DNA of 64,000 bases from Lucinisca nassula (Eukaryota > Mollusca > Bivalvia > Lucinida > Lucinidae), in contig OY757010.1 of NCBI GenBank assembly GCA_963580285.1, forward strand, positions 223,281,234-223,345,233, read 5' to 3'. Shown piece by piece: positions 50,394 through 60,754 of this stretch. A program made the translations under genes and the position numbers. How positions within the stretch are numbered: position 1 is the stretch's first letter; the number at the start of each line of letters is the position of its first letter. The notes below the pieces were generated by a model. The model worked only from the letters and a program-made list of their open reading frames with translations, made no database searches and was not told where the DNA came from.

Positions 50394-53300
50394 TTCCATC
50401 GTCAGTTATGTATCTTTTTGTGTCTAAAGGAGAAAGTGTAGTCTTATTTACTTTTAATCCATATATGTTGTGATGCATTGAGCGTAGCATGTTCATTGAG
50501 TGTGTGTATTTCTTTTTGTTGAATAATGCATCTCTGTAGTTTTCAAAATTGATTTGTTTTTTGATTACATATTTTTTTGTTCCTTTCGCTTTTTTGATGA
50601 CTTGTTCATCTGCTCTTAATACTGAATATAATTTAGGACGAAGACCAATATATTCTGATATTGGAACACCAGCACATTCATCCTTCATCTTACCTATGAC
50701 CTTCTTGTTTGTTTCATCGTATAGTGGATGTTCTTTTGGATAATCAGAGAAATCGTATTCATCTTTCATTTCAGACATATCTTTGTAAGCATCTTTGGTT
50801 TTGATATCTACTAATAAACTGTCTGTGTCGGTGTATAACAAGGTGCAGTTATTACCATACTTTTTTTTCAATGTATTATAATAATAATCATACATAAGAT
50901 GTTTTGATAAATCTAAAACACAGAAGCCAACATATATTGGTTTATTTAGAGTTAATCTTGTTTTATTCACTTGAATGGCAGATAACTCATCAGAGAACTT
51001 TACTCTACGATTGAAGTTTGGTTTGGCTATTATCTTGCGGATTTTTTCATTTTCACTGCCATCTGTTTTGACTAATTTAATATCAACTCTTTTACGTATG
51101 TTTTCCATTGTTTTGCCAAATACTGAGTTGTTCATAAGTTTAAAGAAATCTTTTTCAAATGTAGTCTTTGCTTTTTTACGTAATTCTGTATTCAGACGTA
51201 TGTAAGGTTCCATCCAAGGTTTCTCATCAAATTCTAATATTCTGTGTATTTTTGTTATTTTCATACCAAGTTGTTTGTATAGTCTCAAGTTCTTGTAATG
51301 TACTACATATTTCTTCTTATCCATTAGATTGGGGACAAGTTTTTCTGTTTTTAACATACTATTTTCAATTAGTTCATTTTGATAGTCGGATAACCATTCT
51401 TTTTTAATTGCTAATTTTTCAGGTGCAAGTGGATAGTCGTTATGTAGTTTATGTAAATGTTTGGGATATTCTAAATCTACTTCATATATTCTTCCTCTAC
51501 CTTTTTTTAGTGGTTGAAGTTCTCCATCTATTAAATCTTTATTAGTTATCCATTTGAAACCACCATATGGAAGTGGTTGGCTCATTGAATGACCATATAA
51601 ATTATTTGCATCTAAATACATTATGTAATTGTCTTCTTCATCTGGATTATAATCTGCGACATATTTATTGTTTGCTTTTGCGTGTCTTTTAGAAACCATA
51701 CTTATTCCACCTCTCATTCCCTTTTCAATGAAAAGATGCATATCCAAATCTGATAAAAGTTGTAATTCTATTTTTGTGTATTTTAGAAGAGCATCCCAAG
51801 ATAGACCAGGTGCAGTGTAGTAATGTAGAGGGTCAAGTTTATAGTTATTCATACAGGTTTCTCTAAACTTTTTGAAAAACATCTGCAAGTAAGAGAACAT
51901 CTGTTTTGAGATATAAATCATGATAATCACCAAGTGTTTTACAATTAAATTGTTTCCATACTTTTTGAGCGTGTTCATAGTCTTTTTGTTTGATACTTTC
52001 ATCTGTTAGAGAACTGTAGAATTTGTCTATTGGTGGTAGTTCAGTTTCATTGAATCTTTCTTGACTGTCAATATATTCGTATGGATAGATACCTTTACGA
52101 GCAAGAAGATGTGAGTTAGTTGTATGTTTTACAGTTAATGGTAAGTCTGATTTGTTGAGTTGTTTATATCTTGTATTGTGGCATTTTTTTACATTTTGCT
52201 GTTAATAACCAATTTTCATTGATGTTTATTTCTTCTGTATCTTTACATTTTTCACATTCTGTACTTACACCAATTGCTCCATCTACTAACTTTTCAAGAG
52301 AGGAAGCCATAAATTTAAAACTGTCTAAGAATTTTAGCTGTCCAATGTTGAATGAGATGAATTTCTCTGAATTATTTGCAATACAAGTAATGTTTCCACT
52401 TGTTTTGTGTATTTTCTGCATTATTAGATGACTATCATAACCTTTTAAGTTGTGGAAGATAACTGGAATTTTGGTTTTATTTGGTTTGATTGCAAGTTTG
52501 AGATTACAAGATTTATGTGCTGGTCCTCTGTATTCTCCAGTGAAATGACAGTGGTCTTTTACTTTTGGATTTTTTCATTGTCAATTGGATTTTCACATAT
52601 CCAGCAATGAGTAGCCTCTTCATAATCTTGTATGTTCTGTTCTGTCATTATTATTTTTTTAGGATGTTTGAAAACGTTGTTAGTATTTTTTACTTCGCAT
52701 TCTAAGTGATTTAAAAAAACTTCAGCTGTATCTTCACCTCTGTAGATTACCGGTTTTTTAGCTTTACCATCATATCTAACAACTTGATATCCAAATCCAC
52801 ACGCTTCATGTTCGCTTGTTATTTCTGATTTGTCTCCTTTTTGTTGTGATTTGGGTTTGATTTGTGCTTCAAAGTCAGCATAGATAACAAATGGAACGGG
52901 CATTTGATTTTGATGGTTTTTAAACTTGATAGTACCGTTTGAGGGCATTTCTATTCGCATTGGAGATTTGTTGATGCCTTCACAGTCTTCTTTGTGTTTG
53001 ATTAGTAGGTCTTCTCTTGAAAAACCGTGAAGACATCTTTCACAAAAGTAAGTAGTTCCGTGTTTGTTATTCTGATTACGAAGTAATCTATTTAGGCTTT
53101 TAATCCAACAGTAGTGATATTTTGTTTCCTTTTGTGGTTTTTCATCTGGATTATAATTTTCATCTATTTCTCCTTCTTCATTATCATCAATTTCCTCTTC
53201 AACTTCTGTTATCAAATGCAGGTTAATTCTTTCTTTATCATTTGATTGATTTGAAATATGATATGGAAATACAGTAAGTTTCTCTGTCTTTTTTGTGATT

Positions 53301-54162
53301 GTATATCCATAAACATTGATTGCTATATTGTTTTGTTTCTCAACTTTTGGTATTTGTGAGATTGGTGTGAGAAAGTCAATTCCTTCCATATTCAGATTAG
53401 GGCATTTAGTGTAGCTATATTTATTCGAAACATTATTCTTTGCTGGATATAAAGCTGATTTAAGAGCCCATTCTAAACATCTATCATCGTCGTTTTGCAC
53501 GTTGATTATTGCTTTTTTGTTTGCCAATGCTTCAGGTAAAGAAATGTATGATGAGCCTTTAAGTGGTTCATATTTTGCTATGTTAACATAGAGTTTGATA
53601 CAATGGTCAATTTCTAAACCTGTTGCGGTATTTGTGAATTTTTCAATCCATGTTTGTATATAAGTTGTTTGTTTGTTATAGTTTTCATCTAAATTATTTT
53701 CATTAAGAACTGCACATTGTTCTCCGTGTGATGCACCGATAACTTCTTTTCTTTCACCATTAAGTTCATCTTTAAAAAACTTTATAGATAACCCAATTGA
53801 AAATTTAATACCATTGTATTCTTTAATGTTTTCATTAATTTTATCTATAATGACAGATTTTTATCATTAAACAAAATATTTGGGTCTTTATATTTATGAG
53901 CATCTATTTCATACGCTTTGAAGTAATTGCATAATGGATTATCAACTAATTTTATATCATCATTTATTACTTCTGCATTGACGGCTTGTTTTCTTTTCTT
54001 TTTATTTCTACGTCTTTTACACAGATTATCTAATGCAGAAGTTTGTTGTGGTGCATCACTCTTCTGTTTCTCAATATCTAAGGATTTAAGACCCTTGTCT
54101 AAAGCCTCATCACTAATTCTTCCTTCACTATGCAATTGTATCAGTCTCTCTACAGAACTCAT
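50356..54162 (-). pseudogene. Polinton protein-primed type B DNA polymerase, four frameshifts
   Basis: One long reading frame of about 1,260 codons is broken at about 53845-53870, 52559-52575, 52164-52190 and 51865-51890, each at an A/T run of 5-7. The N-terminal piece (53845-54162) has a SHOCT-like helix pair and a basic NLS-like CKRRRNKKKRK. The next piece (open from about 53850; 322 codons from 53527) holds the exonuclease motif YADFEA and Cys pairs. A short piece follows (52164 to about 52560). The last (50356-52002) carries motif A (DANNLYGHSMSQ), motif B (KLMNNSVFGK) and motif C (YTDTDS). The polymerase replicates the element from protein-capped ends. The breaks may be genuine decay or long-read consensus errors. 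No single piece would be functional alone. Confidence 0.9.
53845..54162 (-). CDS. N-terminal polymerase segment (or separate small gene)
   Basis: The 105-residue frame starts MSSVERLIQLHSEGRISDEA, a short-helix pattern like SHOCT domains. It continues through a Gln/Ser linker into a strongly basic run and ends at the first frameshift. The downstream frame stays open without its own ATG, so I read this as the polymerase N-terminus. A separate regulatory protein cannot be excluded. It is divergent from the zinc-binding gene with 52 bp of A/T between. Confidence 0.6.
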   Translation of the reverse strand: MSSVERLIQLHSEGRISDEALDKGLKSLDIEKQKSDAPQQTSALDNLCKRRRNKKKRKQAVNAEVINDDIKLVDNPLCNYFKAYEIDAHKYKDPNILFNDKNLSL

Positions 54163-54214
54163 TTTTTGTTTTCTTTTAAACTATAAAAATTTTTTTTTAA
54201 ATATAATAATAAAA

Positions 54215-54511
54215 ATGGATATAGAAAAAGCAAAGATGCAAAATATATGTGCTATGTTGCCGTTAGGTTCAAATAAACCATGTAAAAACAAATCAGTAAA
54301 GCATTCTATATACTGCAAGGCTCATAATTTTATTATAAAACATAACAAAAGTAAAGTAGTGAAATGTTTGCAATGTGGTAAAGGTACTACAGCAAAATAT
54401 CAAATCTGTGATAAGTGTGGTGGAAAGAATTTTAGAGAAAAACAGAGATATTTTAACTCTATAAAACCTTTTAAGCAGGAAATTGCAAGATTGAGTATGA
54501 TAGAGTGTTGA
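54215..54511 (+). CDS. Polinton small zinc-binding protein
   Basis: The 98-residue protein starts MDIEKAKMQNICAML after AATAATAAAA; the longer upstream frame is antisense to the polymerase. Two likely zinc sites are visible. The first is the C...C...YCKAH pattern (residues about 12-36) common in small viral Cys/His modules. The second is a zinc ribbon with CLQCGKG and CDKCGGK (about 53-72). The tail is basic. A nucleic-acid-binding role is likely by pattern; the target is unknown. Confidence 0.7.
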   Translation: MDIEKAKMQNICAMLPLGSNKPCKNKSVKHSIYCKAHNFIIKHNKSKVVKCLQCGKGTTAKYQICDKCGGKNFREKQRYFNSIKPFKQEIARLSMIEC

Positions 54512-54559
54512 GGATGATTCAGGTGTTATTGAGAGGGCGATAATTTAATTTTTTTTTTT

Positions 54560-54772
54560 ATGCTCAAGCGGACACGGAGCGTTGTTAAGCAGGAAGTTAA
54601 AAATAAATTGTTAGAATCATATTCAGAAGAGAGGAGGATTAGTGACGAAATAAAAATTAATTTAGAAACGGAAGATAAGTGTGTGGAATCAATAAAATCA
54701 CTGGAGTTGTGTATTAGGAGCAATAAAAGAGACATTATTTATAAATCTGCTTTAGAAGGCATTACAACGTAA
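54560..54772 (+). pseudogene. Polinton paralogue C, truncated by the right TIR
   Basis: The 70-residue frame starts at LKRTRSVVKQEVKNKLLESY and matches paralogue A up to KRDIIYKSAL. It then leaves homology exactly where the TIR begins (54759). The N-terminal part present in A and B is replaced by a T-run. It is therefore broken on both sides. It points toward the right TIR, mirroring A and B at the left. Confidence 0.8.
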
Positions 54773-55174
54773 TAGTATTACAGCGTAATAGTATTACGTT
54801 GTAATAGTATTACAATGTAATAGTATTACAGCGTAATAGTATTACGGCGTAATAGTATTACAGCGTAATAATATTACAGCGTAATAGTATTATGGCGTAA
54901 TAGTATTATAAAGTAATAATATTTCAGGATGATAGTATTACACTGTAATTACACTGTAATACTATTACAGCGTAACAGTAGTACAACGTAATAGTACTAC
55001 AGCGTAATAGTACTATGGGAAAACCCCACCAGAGAACTTTTAGACAAGAATATATCCAGAATTTCCAAATCAGAATATGCTTTGTGCAAAGCATATATAA
55101 AAAGCAGTCTGAGGACTGCCAGGACTGGACTATATTCCACTATATCCCAGAAACAGCATTTTATAATATATATA
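54759..55174 (-). repeat. Polinton right terminal inverted repeat (416 bp)
   Basis: It mirrors 38529-38944. Mismatches seen lie in the minisatellite near the unique junction (two) and in the unique part (one, giving Gly/Asp in the overlapping frame). The minisatellite begins directly after the paralogue C homology. Confidence 0.93.
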
Positions 55175-55178
55175 AAGT
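55173..55178. repeat. Candidate Polinton target-site duplication, right
   Basis: TAAAGT matches the left copy at 38524-38529. Confidence 0.6.
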
Positions 55179-55299
55179 GGTATGCATATGGTTACAGAAT
55201 GATGCCAGTAGAGCCTGTTCGGACTCAGCAATTTTATTACCGCTGCTGGGAATCAAACCGTAAATTCAAACTGCCACTGGATATGGCATGATATAGTGG

Positions 55300-55540
55300 A
55301 GTGTGATAGCTCAGTGGTTAGTGCACTTGCCTCTGATGCTAGAGGTCCCAGGTTCGATCCCCGGCAGCGGCCATAAAATTTCGGTGTCTGAACACGCTCC
55401 ATTGGCATCATTTGCAGGGATGAATGTCATAAAGTGCACCGTCCTTCGAATCGGGACGTTAACTGGAGGCCCCCTGTGCAGGGAGAACCATCCCCTGTGC
55501 AGGTTGAAGATCCCTACCGTAATTACATATTAAAGTCTTT
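55300..55540 (+). mobile_element. tRNA-headed SINE (GTGGTAGCTCAATGG family), copy 3
   Basis: Box A-like GATAGCTCAGTGGTTAG and a perfect box B, GGTTCGATCCC, are present. The body contains GTGTCTGAACACGCTCC and GTGCAGGTTGAAGATC. It is the best-preserved copy and lies 125 bp from the Polinton right end. Confidence 0.75.
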
Positions 55541-55628
55541 GTCAGAGGTATGAGACTGATTTAAAATATTTCTTGTGCACATTTGGTAAGGTCATATAGC
55601 AGAATGCCTTTGTTTACACCTCCGAAAA

Positions 55629-55740
55629 ATGGCGGACCTCAGCAGAAGTGACGTAACGCCGATTGTCCTTATAGACGGATCCAATGTTTTGACACGTGAC
55701 CTTGTTTACCTGTCATTGCGCATGCGCAAAATTACTTTTC
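55629..55740 (+). promoter_or_regulatory. Promoter-like patch: GACGTAA, CACGTGAC and NRF1 palindrome
   Basis: Within 90 bp there are an ATG in good context (AAAATGGCGG), TGACGTAA (CRE-like), ACACGTGAC (E-box) and TGCGCATGCGCA (NRF1, 55717-55728). The 85-residue frame from the ATG runs into the ACCGGAA repeat. This could be an old promoter with a first exon, or chance. No known protein is recognised. Confidence 0.3.
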
Positions 55741-56289
55741 CTTTAGATTACAATATTGGGTGCATACATTTACCGGAAAGCACCAAAATACCGGAAAGCA
55801 AACTAAAATACCGGAAAGCACATATAAATACCAAAAAGCACTTTGTACTTGGGTTTTTTTTAGCGGAGGAACATGTTAAAAAATGAAATTTAGGCCTATG
55901 TATGAGATTTATATTGATAATTTTACCTAAAAAACATTTATCCCCGATCCCCTAGGGTATTGTCAGAATGACATGCACGTTTCAAGAATTACACGCTGCT
56001 ATCTATATAGATCTATCTTCATACACTGCAGCAACCGTTTGAGAGTGTTATGTGCAGTTTATAGAACTTGAACCAGACCGTTCGGAATACATTGGTTAAA
56101 TAATGTCGTCTTGACATTAGTTCAACATAGGGTGTCTATTCGGAGATCACCACCAAGTGACCATGTATGGTTTACCAGGGTTTCCATTGCTAGAGCGGGG
56201 GTAGTGCCTCTGACTAAATACGGTGTATAACACGTCTGTTCCACAATTCACATGGAGATTTAGCAGTTTAGCGGGTGGTGGGGGCTATA

Positions 56290-56556
56290 TAGCCCTTTCA
56301 AGATTTTCACATATATCGAGCCGATCGTTTGGGTTGGCAAAAATGGGAGAACCAGGAGAAAATCAGGAAATACTTGTCTTTCACACATGTTTTTTGAGCG
56401 GGATGGGAGCCACCAATTAAGCGAGTGTAACTCAGAGAATGACCAAACAGAACTTGTCTCTTGCCACAGTTAACTGAGCGAGGACGCGAAGCACAGCGAT
56501 GAGCGACCTTTTGAGAAAGAGTCAGCGCTCCTAACCACTAGGCCGCCGAGACCCGT
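56290..56556 (-). mobile_element. tRNA-derived SINE, reversed diverged relative of 24297
   Basis: Reading minus, GGCCTAGTGGTTAGGAGCGC forms the head (56526-56545), and GATATATGTGAAAATCTTG and AAGGGC the 3' end. The ORF at 56223-56420 is a reading of this SINE. Confidence 0.65.
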
Positions 56557-57173
56557 TGAAAAATATTGTATAGGCACAATGCAATGGCAAGGGCATGTTA
56601 AAGTGATGCTACATGCATTATAGAAGCAGTATTCCTCTTTATTATATTGGAGTGAGTGAGTGAGTTTTAGTTTTACGTCCCACCAACAGCTAAGGTCATA
56701 CAGAGACGGGACCTCGGTTTAAAGACTCATCCGAAAGTCTTTTATTATATTGGAAAGTACACGTTAGAACACTCTATATTTTAGAGCAAAATTAAGAAAA
56801 ATAAGGTTTACCCCTGCAACCCCAAGTTTTTTCTATATAAAACAGGGGTTCAAGGGGGTCAAAGTTATATAGGTGTGTTTTCGTGATGTCGTGTGTTTTC
56901 AGGTTTCCTCTGGCTTTCTTTGCCGGATCATTACAGGGTCACTGATGAGGCTTTATTAGCCGAAACTACGTAGTATGACCAATCTTCTTTCTCATGTATG
57001 TTTTCATTGCTCTTAAAGGAACTCATTTTTGATTTTTATTTCCCTATCCTAATGTGTAGCATCACGTGATCAGGTCCGTGAAATGAACACCCACTAAACC
57101 TTACATATATAGAGAAAATTTGGGTTTACGGGGTAAACAATACTATACTTATTTCCGCTCTTAGGCAAAGGTT

Positions 57174-57323
57174 GTGGGTACTCGTTATAACTCATCATCC
57201 CGAGTTTTCATAAGAAAAGTAGCTATTTTGGAGATGTGAAAAATGCACTTTGTCGCACGTGTGTGTTATCTTAATGTCTATTGGTAAGAAAGTCTCACTG
57301 AGACAGTTATAACGAGTACCCAC
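57174..57323. repeat. Inverted repeat (TGTGGGTACTCGTTATAACT) with 110-bp loop
   Basis: The 20-bp arms at 57174-57193 and 57304-57323 are perfect complements. The arm belongs to the GGGTACTCGTTA hairpin family seen at 640 and 59992. Confidence 0.7.
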
Positions 57324-57416
57324 AAGATTTTTTAGGACGAAGAATGGAAAGATAATATTTTCTTTTATGACTGGCTTGATCTTATTTCACTCATATTTGG
57401 GTCAATGTGAAACATA

Positions 57417-57745
57417 CACCTGTGGACACAAAAGCGTTCAAACTTTAATGAGCTTCATTTCATTCTGACTTGAAACATCATTCAATATATCCTTACATCC
57501 TATCAACAGAAATAAATTCAAAACACAAGGTGGTGTACATTTCGTTGCTGACTCCTGCACTGTCCAATCAAAATACATCTCAAATGTCAATCAGATATTG
57601 TTTTCCAAAATGAGACCAATCAATGGCTTGATTTAGTTTTAGAATTCTTTGATGAATGACATTTGCTTGTCAAACTAACTTGATGCAAAAGAGATTCGTT
57701 GAAAGTTATTTCATAGGAGTTTGAACGCTTTTGTGTCCACAGGTG
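57417..57745. mobile_element. MITE with 28-bp TIRs and TA target
   Basis: CACCTGTGGACACAAAAGCG continues into TTCAAAC at the left and is mirrored exactly at the right (57719-57745). TA flanks both ends. The 329-bp element has no ORF. Confidence 0.75.
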
Positions 57746-57759
57746 TATATATTTTCATC

Positions 57760-58280
57760 TTCACTTATATTTTTGCACACAAAAATCACTATCATCCTTA
57801 AAGGAGCCGTCTGATCGGGAACCGCACTGTTTGCAACTTTGAAAGTAAACAGCAGACGACAATTGTTGTGATTGGCATGTTAAAGGGATAAATGACATAA
57901 GGCACGTGCCAACAATTGACCCAATTATCTAAATGTGGTGAAACTTCAACAGGTATTCATTCGTTAATCAACAATCAAGGGCCAGAGCACGACAATTTCT
58001 TCTACTTAATTACCTGTGTGTCTGATCAGACCCGTAACAATGGATGATTTCTGTCTGACACTTGATTTGACTTCTGATCAGACTGCGCAAATCATTACGA
58101 AAACACGTCTATACAAATACATGAAAAAAAAAATAAGATTAAAAATTGTGATATTTTTTCTTATTCCTGTTCGGGTGGGGCATACTTATCATTGCAATAC
58201 AATCGCAAGTCCAGAGAGCAACCATAATTGTTCCAGATATGTTATATATTGCATTTAAATACAATTTTCTAATGTTTTCC
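57760..58280. other. Gene-free stretch with a palindrome remnant
   Basis: A short TGATCGGGA/CACTGTTTGC remnant lies at 57805-57840. The 80-residue frame at 58016 has no family signature. Confidence 0.4.
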
Positions 58281-58974
58281 AGTATGTATAAGTAAGTGCA
58301 TTTTGGTATTTATATGTGCTTTCCGGTATTTTGGTTTGCTTTCCGGTATTTTGGTGCTTTCCGGTAAATGTATGCACCGTACAATATTTCGTGGTTGGCA
58401 AAAAGCCCCTGGTTCCATATAAACACATTGTAAATAGGTTCAATATTACGGGCATATTTTAGTTGAAAGTCACAGAAAAACGATCAAATTACACTTAAAA
58501 TGAGTAGATAGATATATTACAGAGCTCATTCGTGCATCTTCCGCATTATGTCATTCGTTTTGCGCATTTTTATTACAAATAATTAAGACCGTCCCGCCTC
58601 GTTACCTGTATAAGTTTAACCGGTTCGTAGAATTACCGGAACACACCAAAACACCGGAACACACTGGTAATTACCGGAACACACTTAATTTTTTTTTTTT
58701 ATTTGGCTTAATAAATGTATTTTGGAGGAATATACTATGATATACATTTTATATGCCTTATATTGACCAAATGTAACACAAAAGCATACTTTATAAACCC
58801 TAGCCCAGTTACGCATTAAATAATTTATGGCAATGTGATCCGGTATATTTTTGTCACGATGCGTTAGGCATAAGAAAGTTATAAAAAATACATTAAACGT
58901 CAAAAATGAATGTTATTTAAATCTAGAATAACTGTTACGGTGGTAATAAGTTGGAGTATTTCATTTTTTTTCAG

Positions 58975-59150
58975 AACATTTTATGTCTCATTTTGGAGAC
59001 GTTTCTTTCAATTCTGGGTGATTTTTACCTACATTCACATGAGATGTATTCTCAAGCCCTACCGGCCAATGAAACCGAAGTTTTATATACAAGGACGACC
59101 CGACTTGCACCTCTGCCTACGTCCCCAAGACCCGATGGGCGGGGGCTCAA
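58975..59150 (-). mobile_element. ~300-bp SINE, copy 12 (old, partial)
   Basis: CATTTTGGAGACGTTTCTTT, CTCAAGCCCTACCGGCCAAT and CCCGATGGGCGGGGGC mark the family in antisense, with internal loss. Confidence 0.6.
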
Positions 59151-59990
59151 ATTATAGTTTTTGTTTGCATTAAACCCCGAAAGGGAATATCAAGGGCGGA
59201 ATATCAATGATCAGAATGAACAATGTCAATACGAGAACCCGCCTGTATAATTTTGCTCCCCCTCCCTGAAACCCCACTTTTATATAGTACATGTAAAACA
59301 TTATTTTTCTTATTTCTGCTCAAAAATAAAGATTGTGGGTATCAATAGAGTACGTCGAGGTGTTTCTATAGAGTCCCCGTAATTTATGTTTTGCGCAGAG
59401 ATAAAAAAATAAAAACAATATGCTATCTTAATCTGTGGAAGAAAACTTTTGTGTGTGTGTGTTTTTTATGTGTTTTTTAGCGCCTTTCTGACATTGATTG
59501 AGTCGATGTCCTCAAGAAGTGACATCAGTGATCTAATCAAGATAGTTACGATTAACAAACCATATAATCCCCTTAAGCTCCGCAAGTTACCCGTTTGCTA
59601 CCTGGGGATTAGTGTATAATGCAATAGTAACTGCACGCGCTAATAAACACGCTTCCGTTAATCGTAAAGCAAGATAATGATCAGACTGCATGATGTCCGC
59701 TCTTGTCGTTAAATGTCCGTGCCTGTCCAAATCCTGTTTTATTCCTTCGCTTGAGATTTTAGTTCGTACTAATTTCTAAATTCGCTTGAGTTTTTAGGTC
59801 TTAAAATTAAATGTATAAATTAATCGATAAACCAATAATCAGATCAGACAATAGTAAAACAAAATTATAACAAGATCTTTGAGAAAAAAAAAAAAACATG
59901 CCTTTTTAGATTTAGTGAAAAAAAAAAAAAATAAAGAATGAAAATTTTCAGATTAAAAATGTGACAATTTTCATATTTCTGATACAAACA
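59151..59990. other. Gene-free stretch, no recognised element
   Basis: There is a single GGGTATC/GAGTACGTCGAGG fragment of the ACTCGTTA hairpin family near 59335, then AT-rich unique sequence with A-runs at 59884-59896 and 59918-59930. Confidence 0.4.
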
Positions 59991-59991
59991 T

Positions 59992-60053
59992 AGATTGTGA
60001 GTGTTCGTTAGAACCGCCTCCCTTCGGGAGTTACTAACGAGTACCCACAATCT
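59992..60053. repeat. Hairpin of the GGGTACTCGTTA family
   Basis: AGATTGTGAGTGTTCGTTAG pairs with CTAACGAGTACCCACAATCT around a CTCCCTTCGGGAG centre, with two mismatches. Confidence 0.75.
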
Positions 60054-60700
60054 ATGTTTTAGAGCAGAAAAATACCCCCGTCAACTTCGTTTTTACTACA
60101 AAAAAGTGGGATTAAAGGGGATTAATGATATATAGGTCTGTTATAATGACAATAATTTCATCGATATTTTGTTGTAATCTGTTTGGTTCTTTGTGTTGGA
60201 GTTTAACGGCCCAGTCCATATTATTTTGGTTACCCGTACAGTAAGAAAAAAGCTTACCTTCTTAAATCAGCGGAAGGGAGAGAATGATAGAAGAATATAT
60301 TTCATGGTCAATATCCACGAAAAAAATGTTGCCTGTCCCGGCAGGCAAGTCTAATCAAACAGTGCAGAACCAGAACGGACGACGGCGGCAAAAGGAATAA
60401 TCCCGTCAACACCACTCAGGTTATATTGGAGATGTTTCTCGTCACCCATTGAAACCAAATTTGGCAGTCCCATTCGCAACACTGACTGGAAAGGCTTATG
60501 GTGTCTTTGGTGGGTGGAGAAAAATTGATTGTATCGATTTGTTTTACTTCTACTTAATAATTCTAAGTCGTTTATCATTACTCGAATGCAAACAGTTTCA
60601 GCTCAGCGCGGGAGCACCTTGCAGCACGATCGGTCTCCCCAAGCCAAGAGGGCGGGGTGCTTTGAATATACATTTTGTTTTTATATACTTATGTTGTTAT

Positions 60701-60751
<51 letters not shown>
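60701..60751 (+). repeat. (GA)n microsatellite
   Basis: About 25 uninterrupted GA units. The ORFs covering it at 60529-60759 are not genes. Confidence 0.95.

Positions 60752-60754
<3 letters not shown>

Larger units (their letters stand above)
38530..55172. mobile_element. Polinton/Maverick virus-like DNA transposon, nearly complete
   Basis: The element is about 16.6 kb with 416-bp terminal inverted repeats, a candidate 6-bp target duplication and about 17 genes. Family-defining genes are the integrase, protein-primed type B polymerase, packaging ATPase, double-jelly-roll major capsid protein and penton-like minor capsid protein. Base composition shifts sharply to AT-rich at both borders. 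Apart from the polymerase (four frameshifts) and one TIR-truncated paralogue, all ORFs are full length. No adenain-like protease was found. Capsid, ATPase and integrase together suggest a lineage able to form particles; whether this copy is active cannot be told from sequence. Confidence 0.95.
55745..58400. mobile_element. Candidate element 1 with ACCGGAAAGCA-repeat inverted ends
   Basis: A terminal block with three TACCGGAAAGCA units, preceded by GGTGCATACATTTA and followed by CATATAAATACCA, occurs at about 55755-55855. It recurs inverted at about 58290-58390. The ends are nearly identical over about 100 bp, 2.5 kb apart. The interior has no transposase. It holds a reversed SINE, a hairpin and a MITE. 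It may be a non-autonomous element or two inverted solo repeats. Confidence 0.45.

Noticed and set aside
53927..54214. N-terminal extension of the zinc-binding protein
   Set aside because: Overlaps the polymerase N-terminus in antisense; the ATG at 54215 has the usual leader.
55629..55886. 85-residue gene starting MADLSRSDVT
   Set aside because: No family match and it runs into ACCGGAA repeats; kept only as a promoter-like patch.
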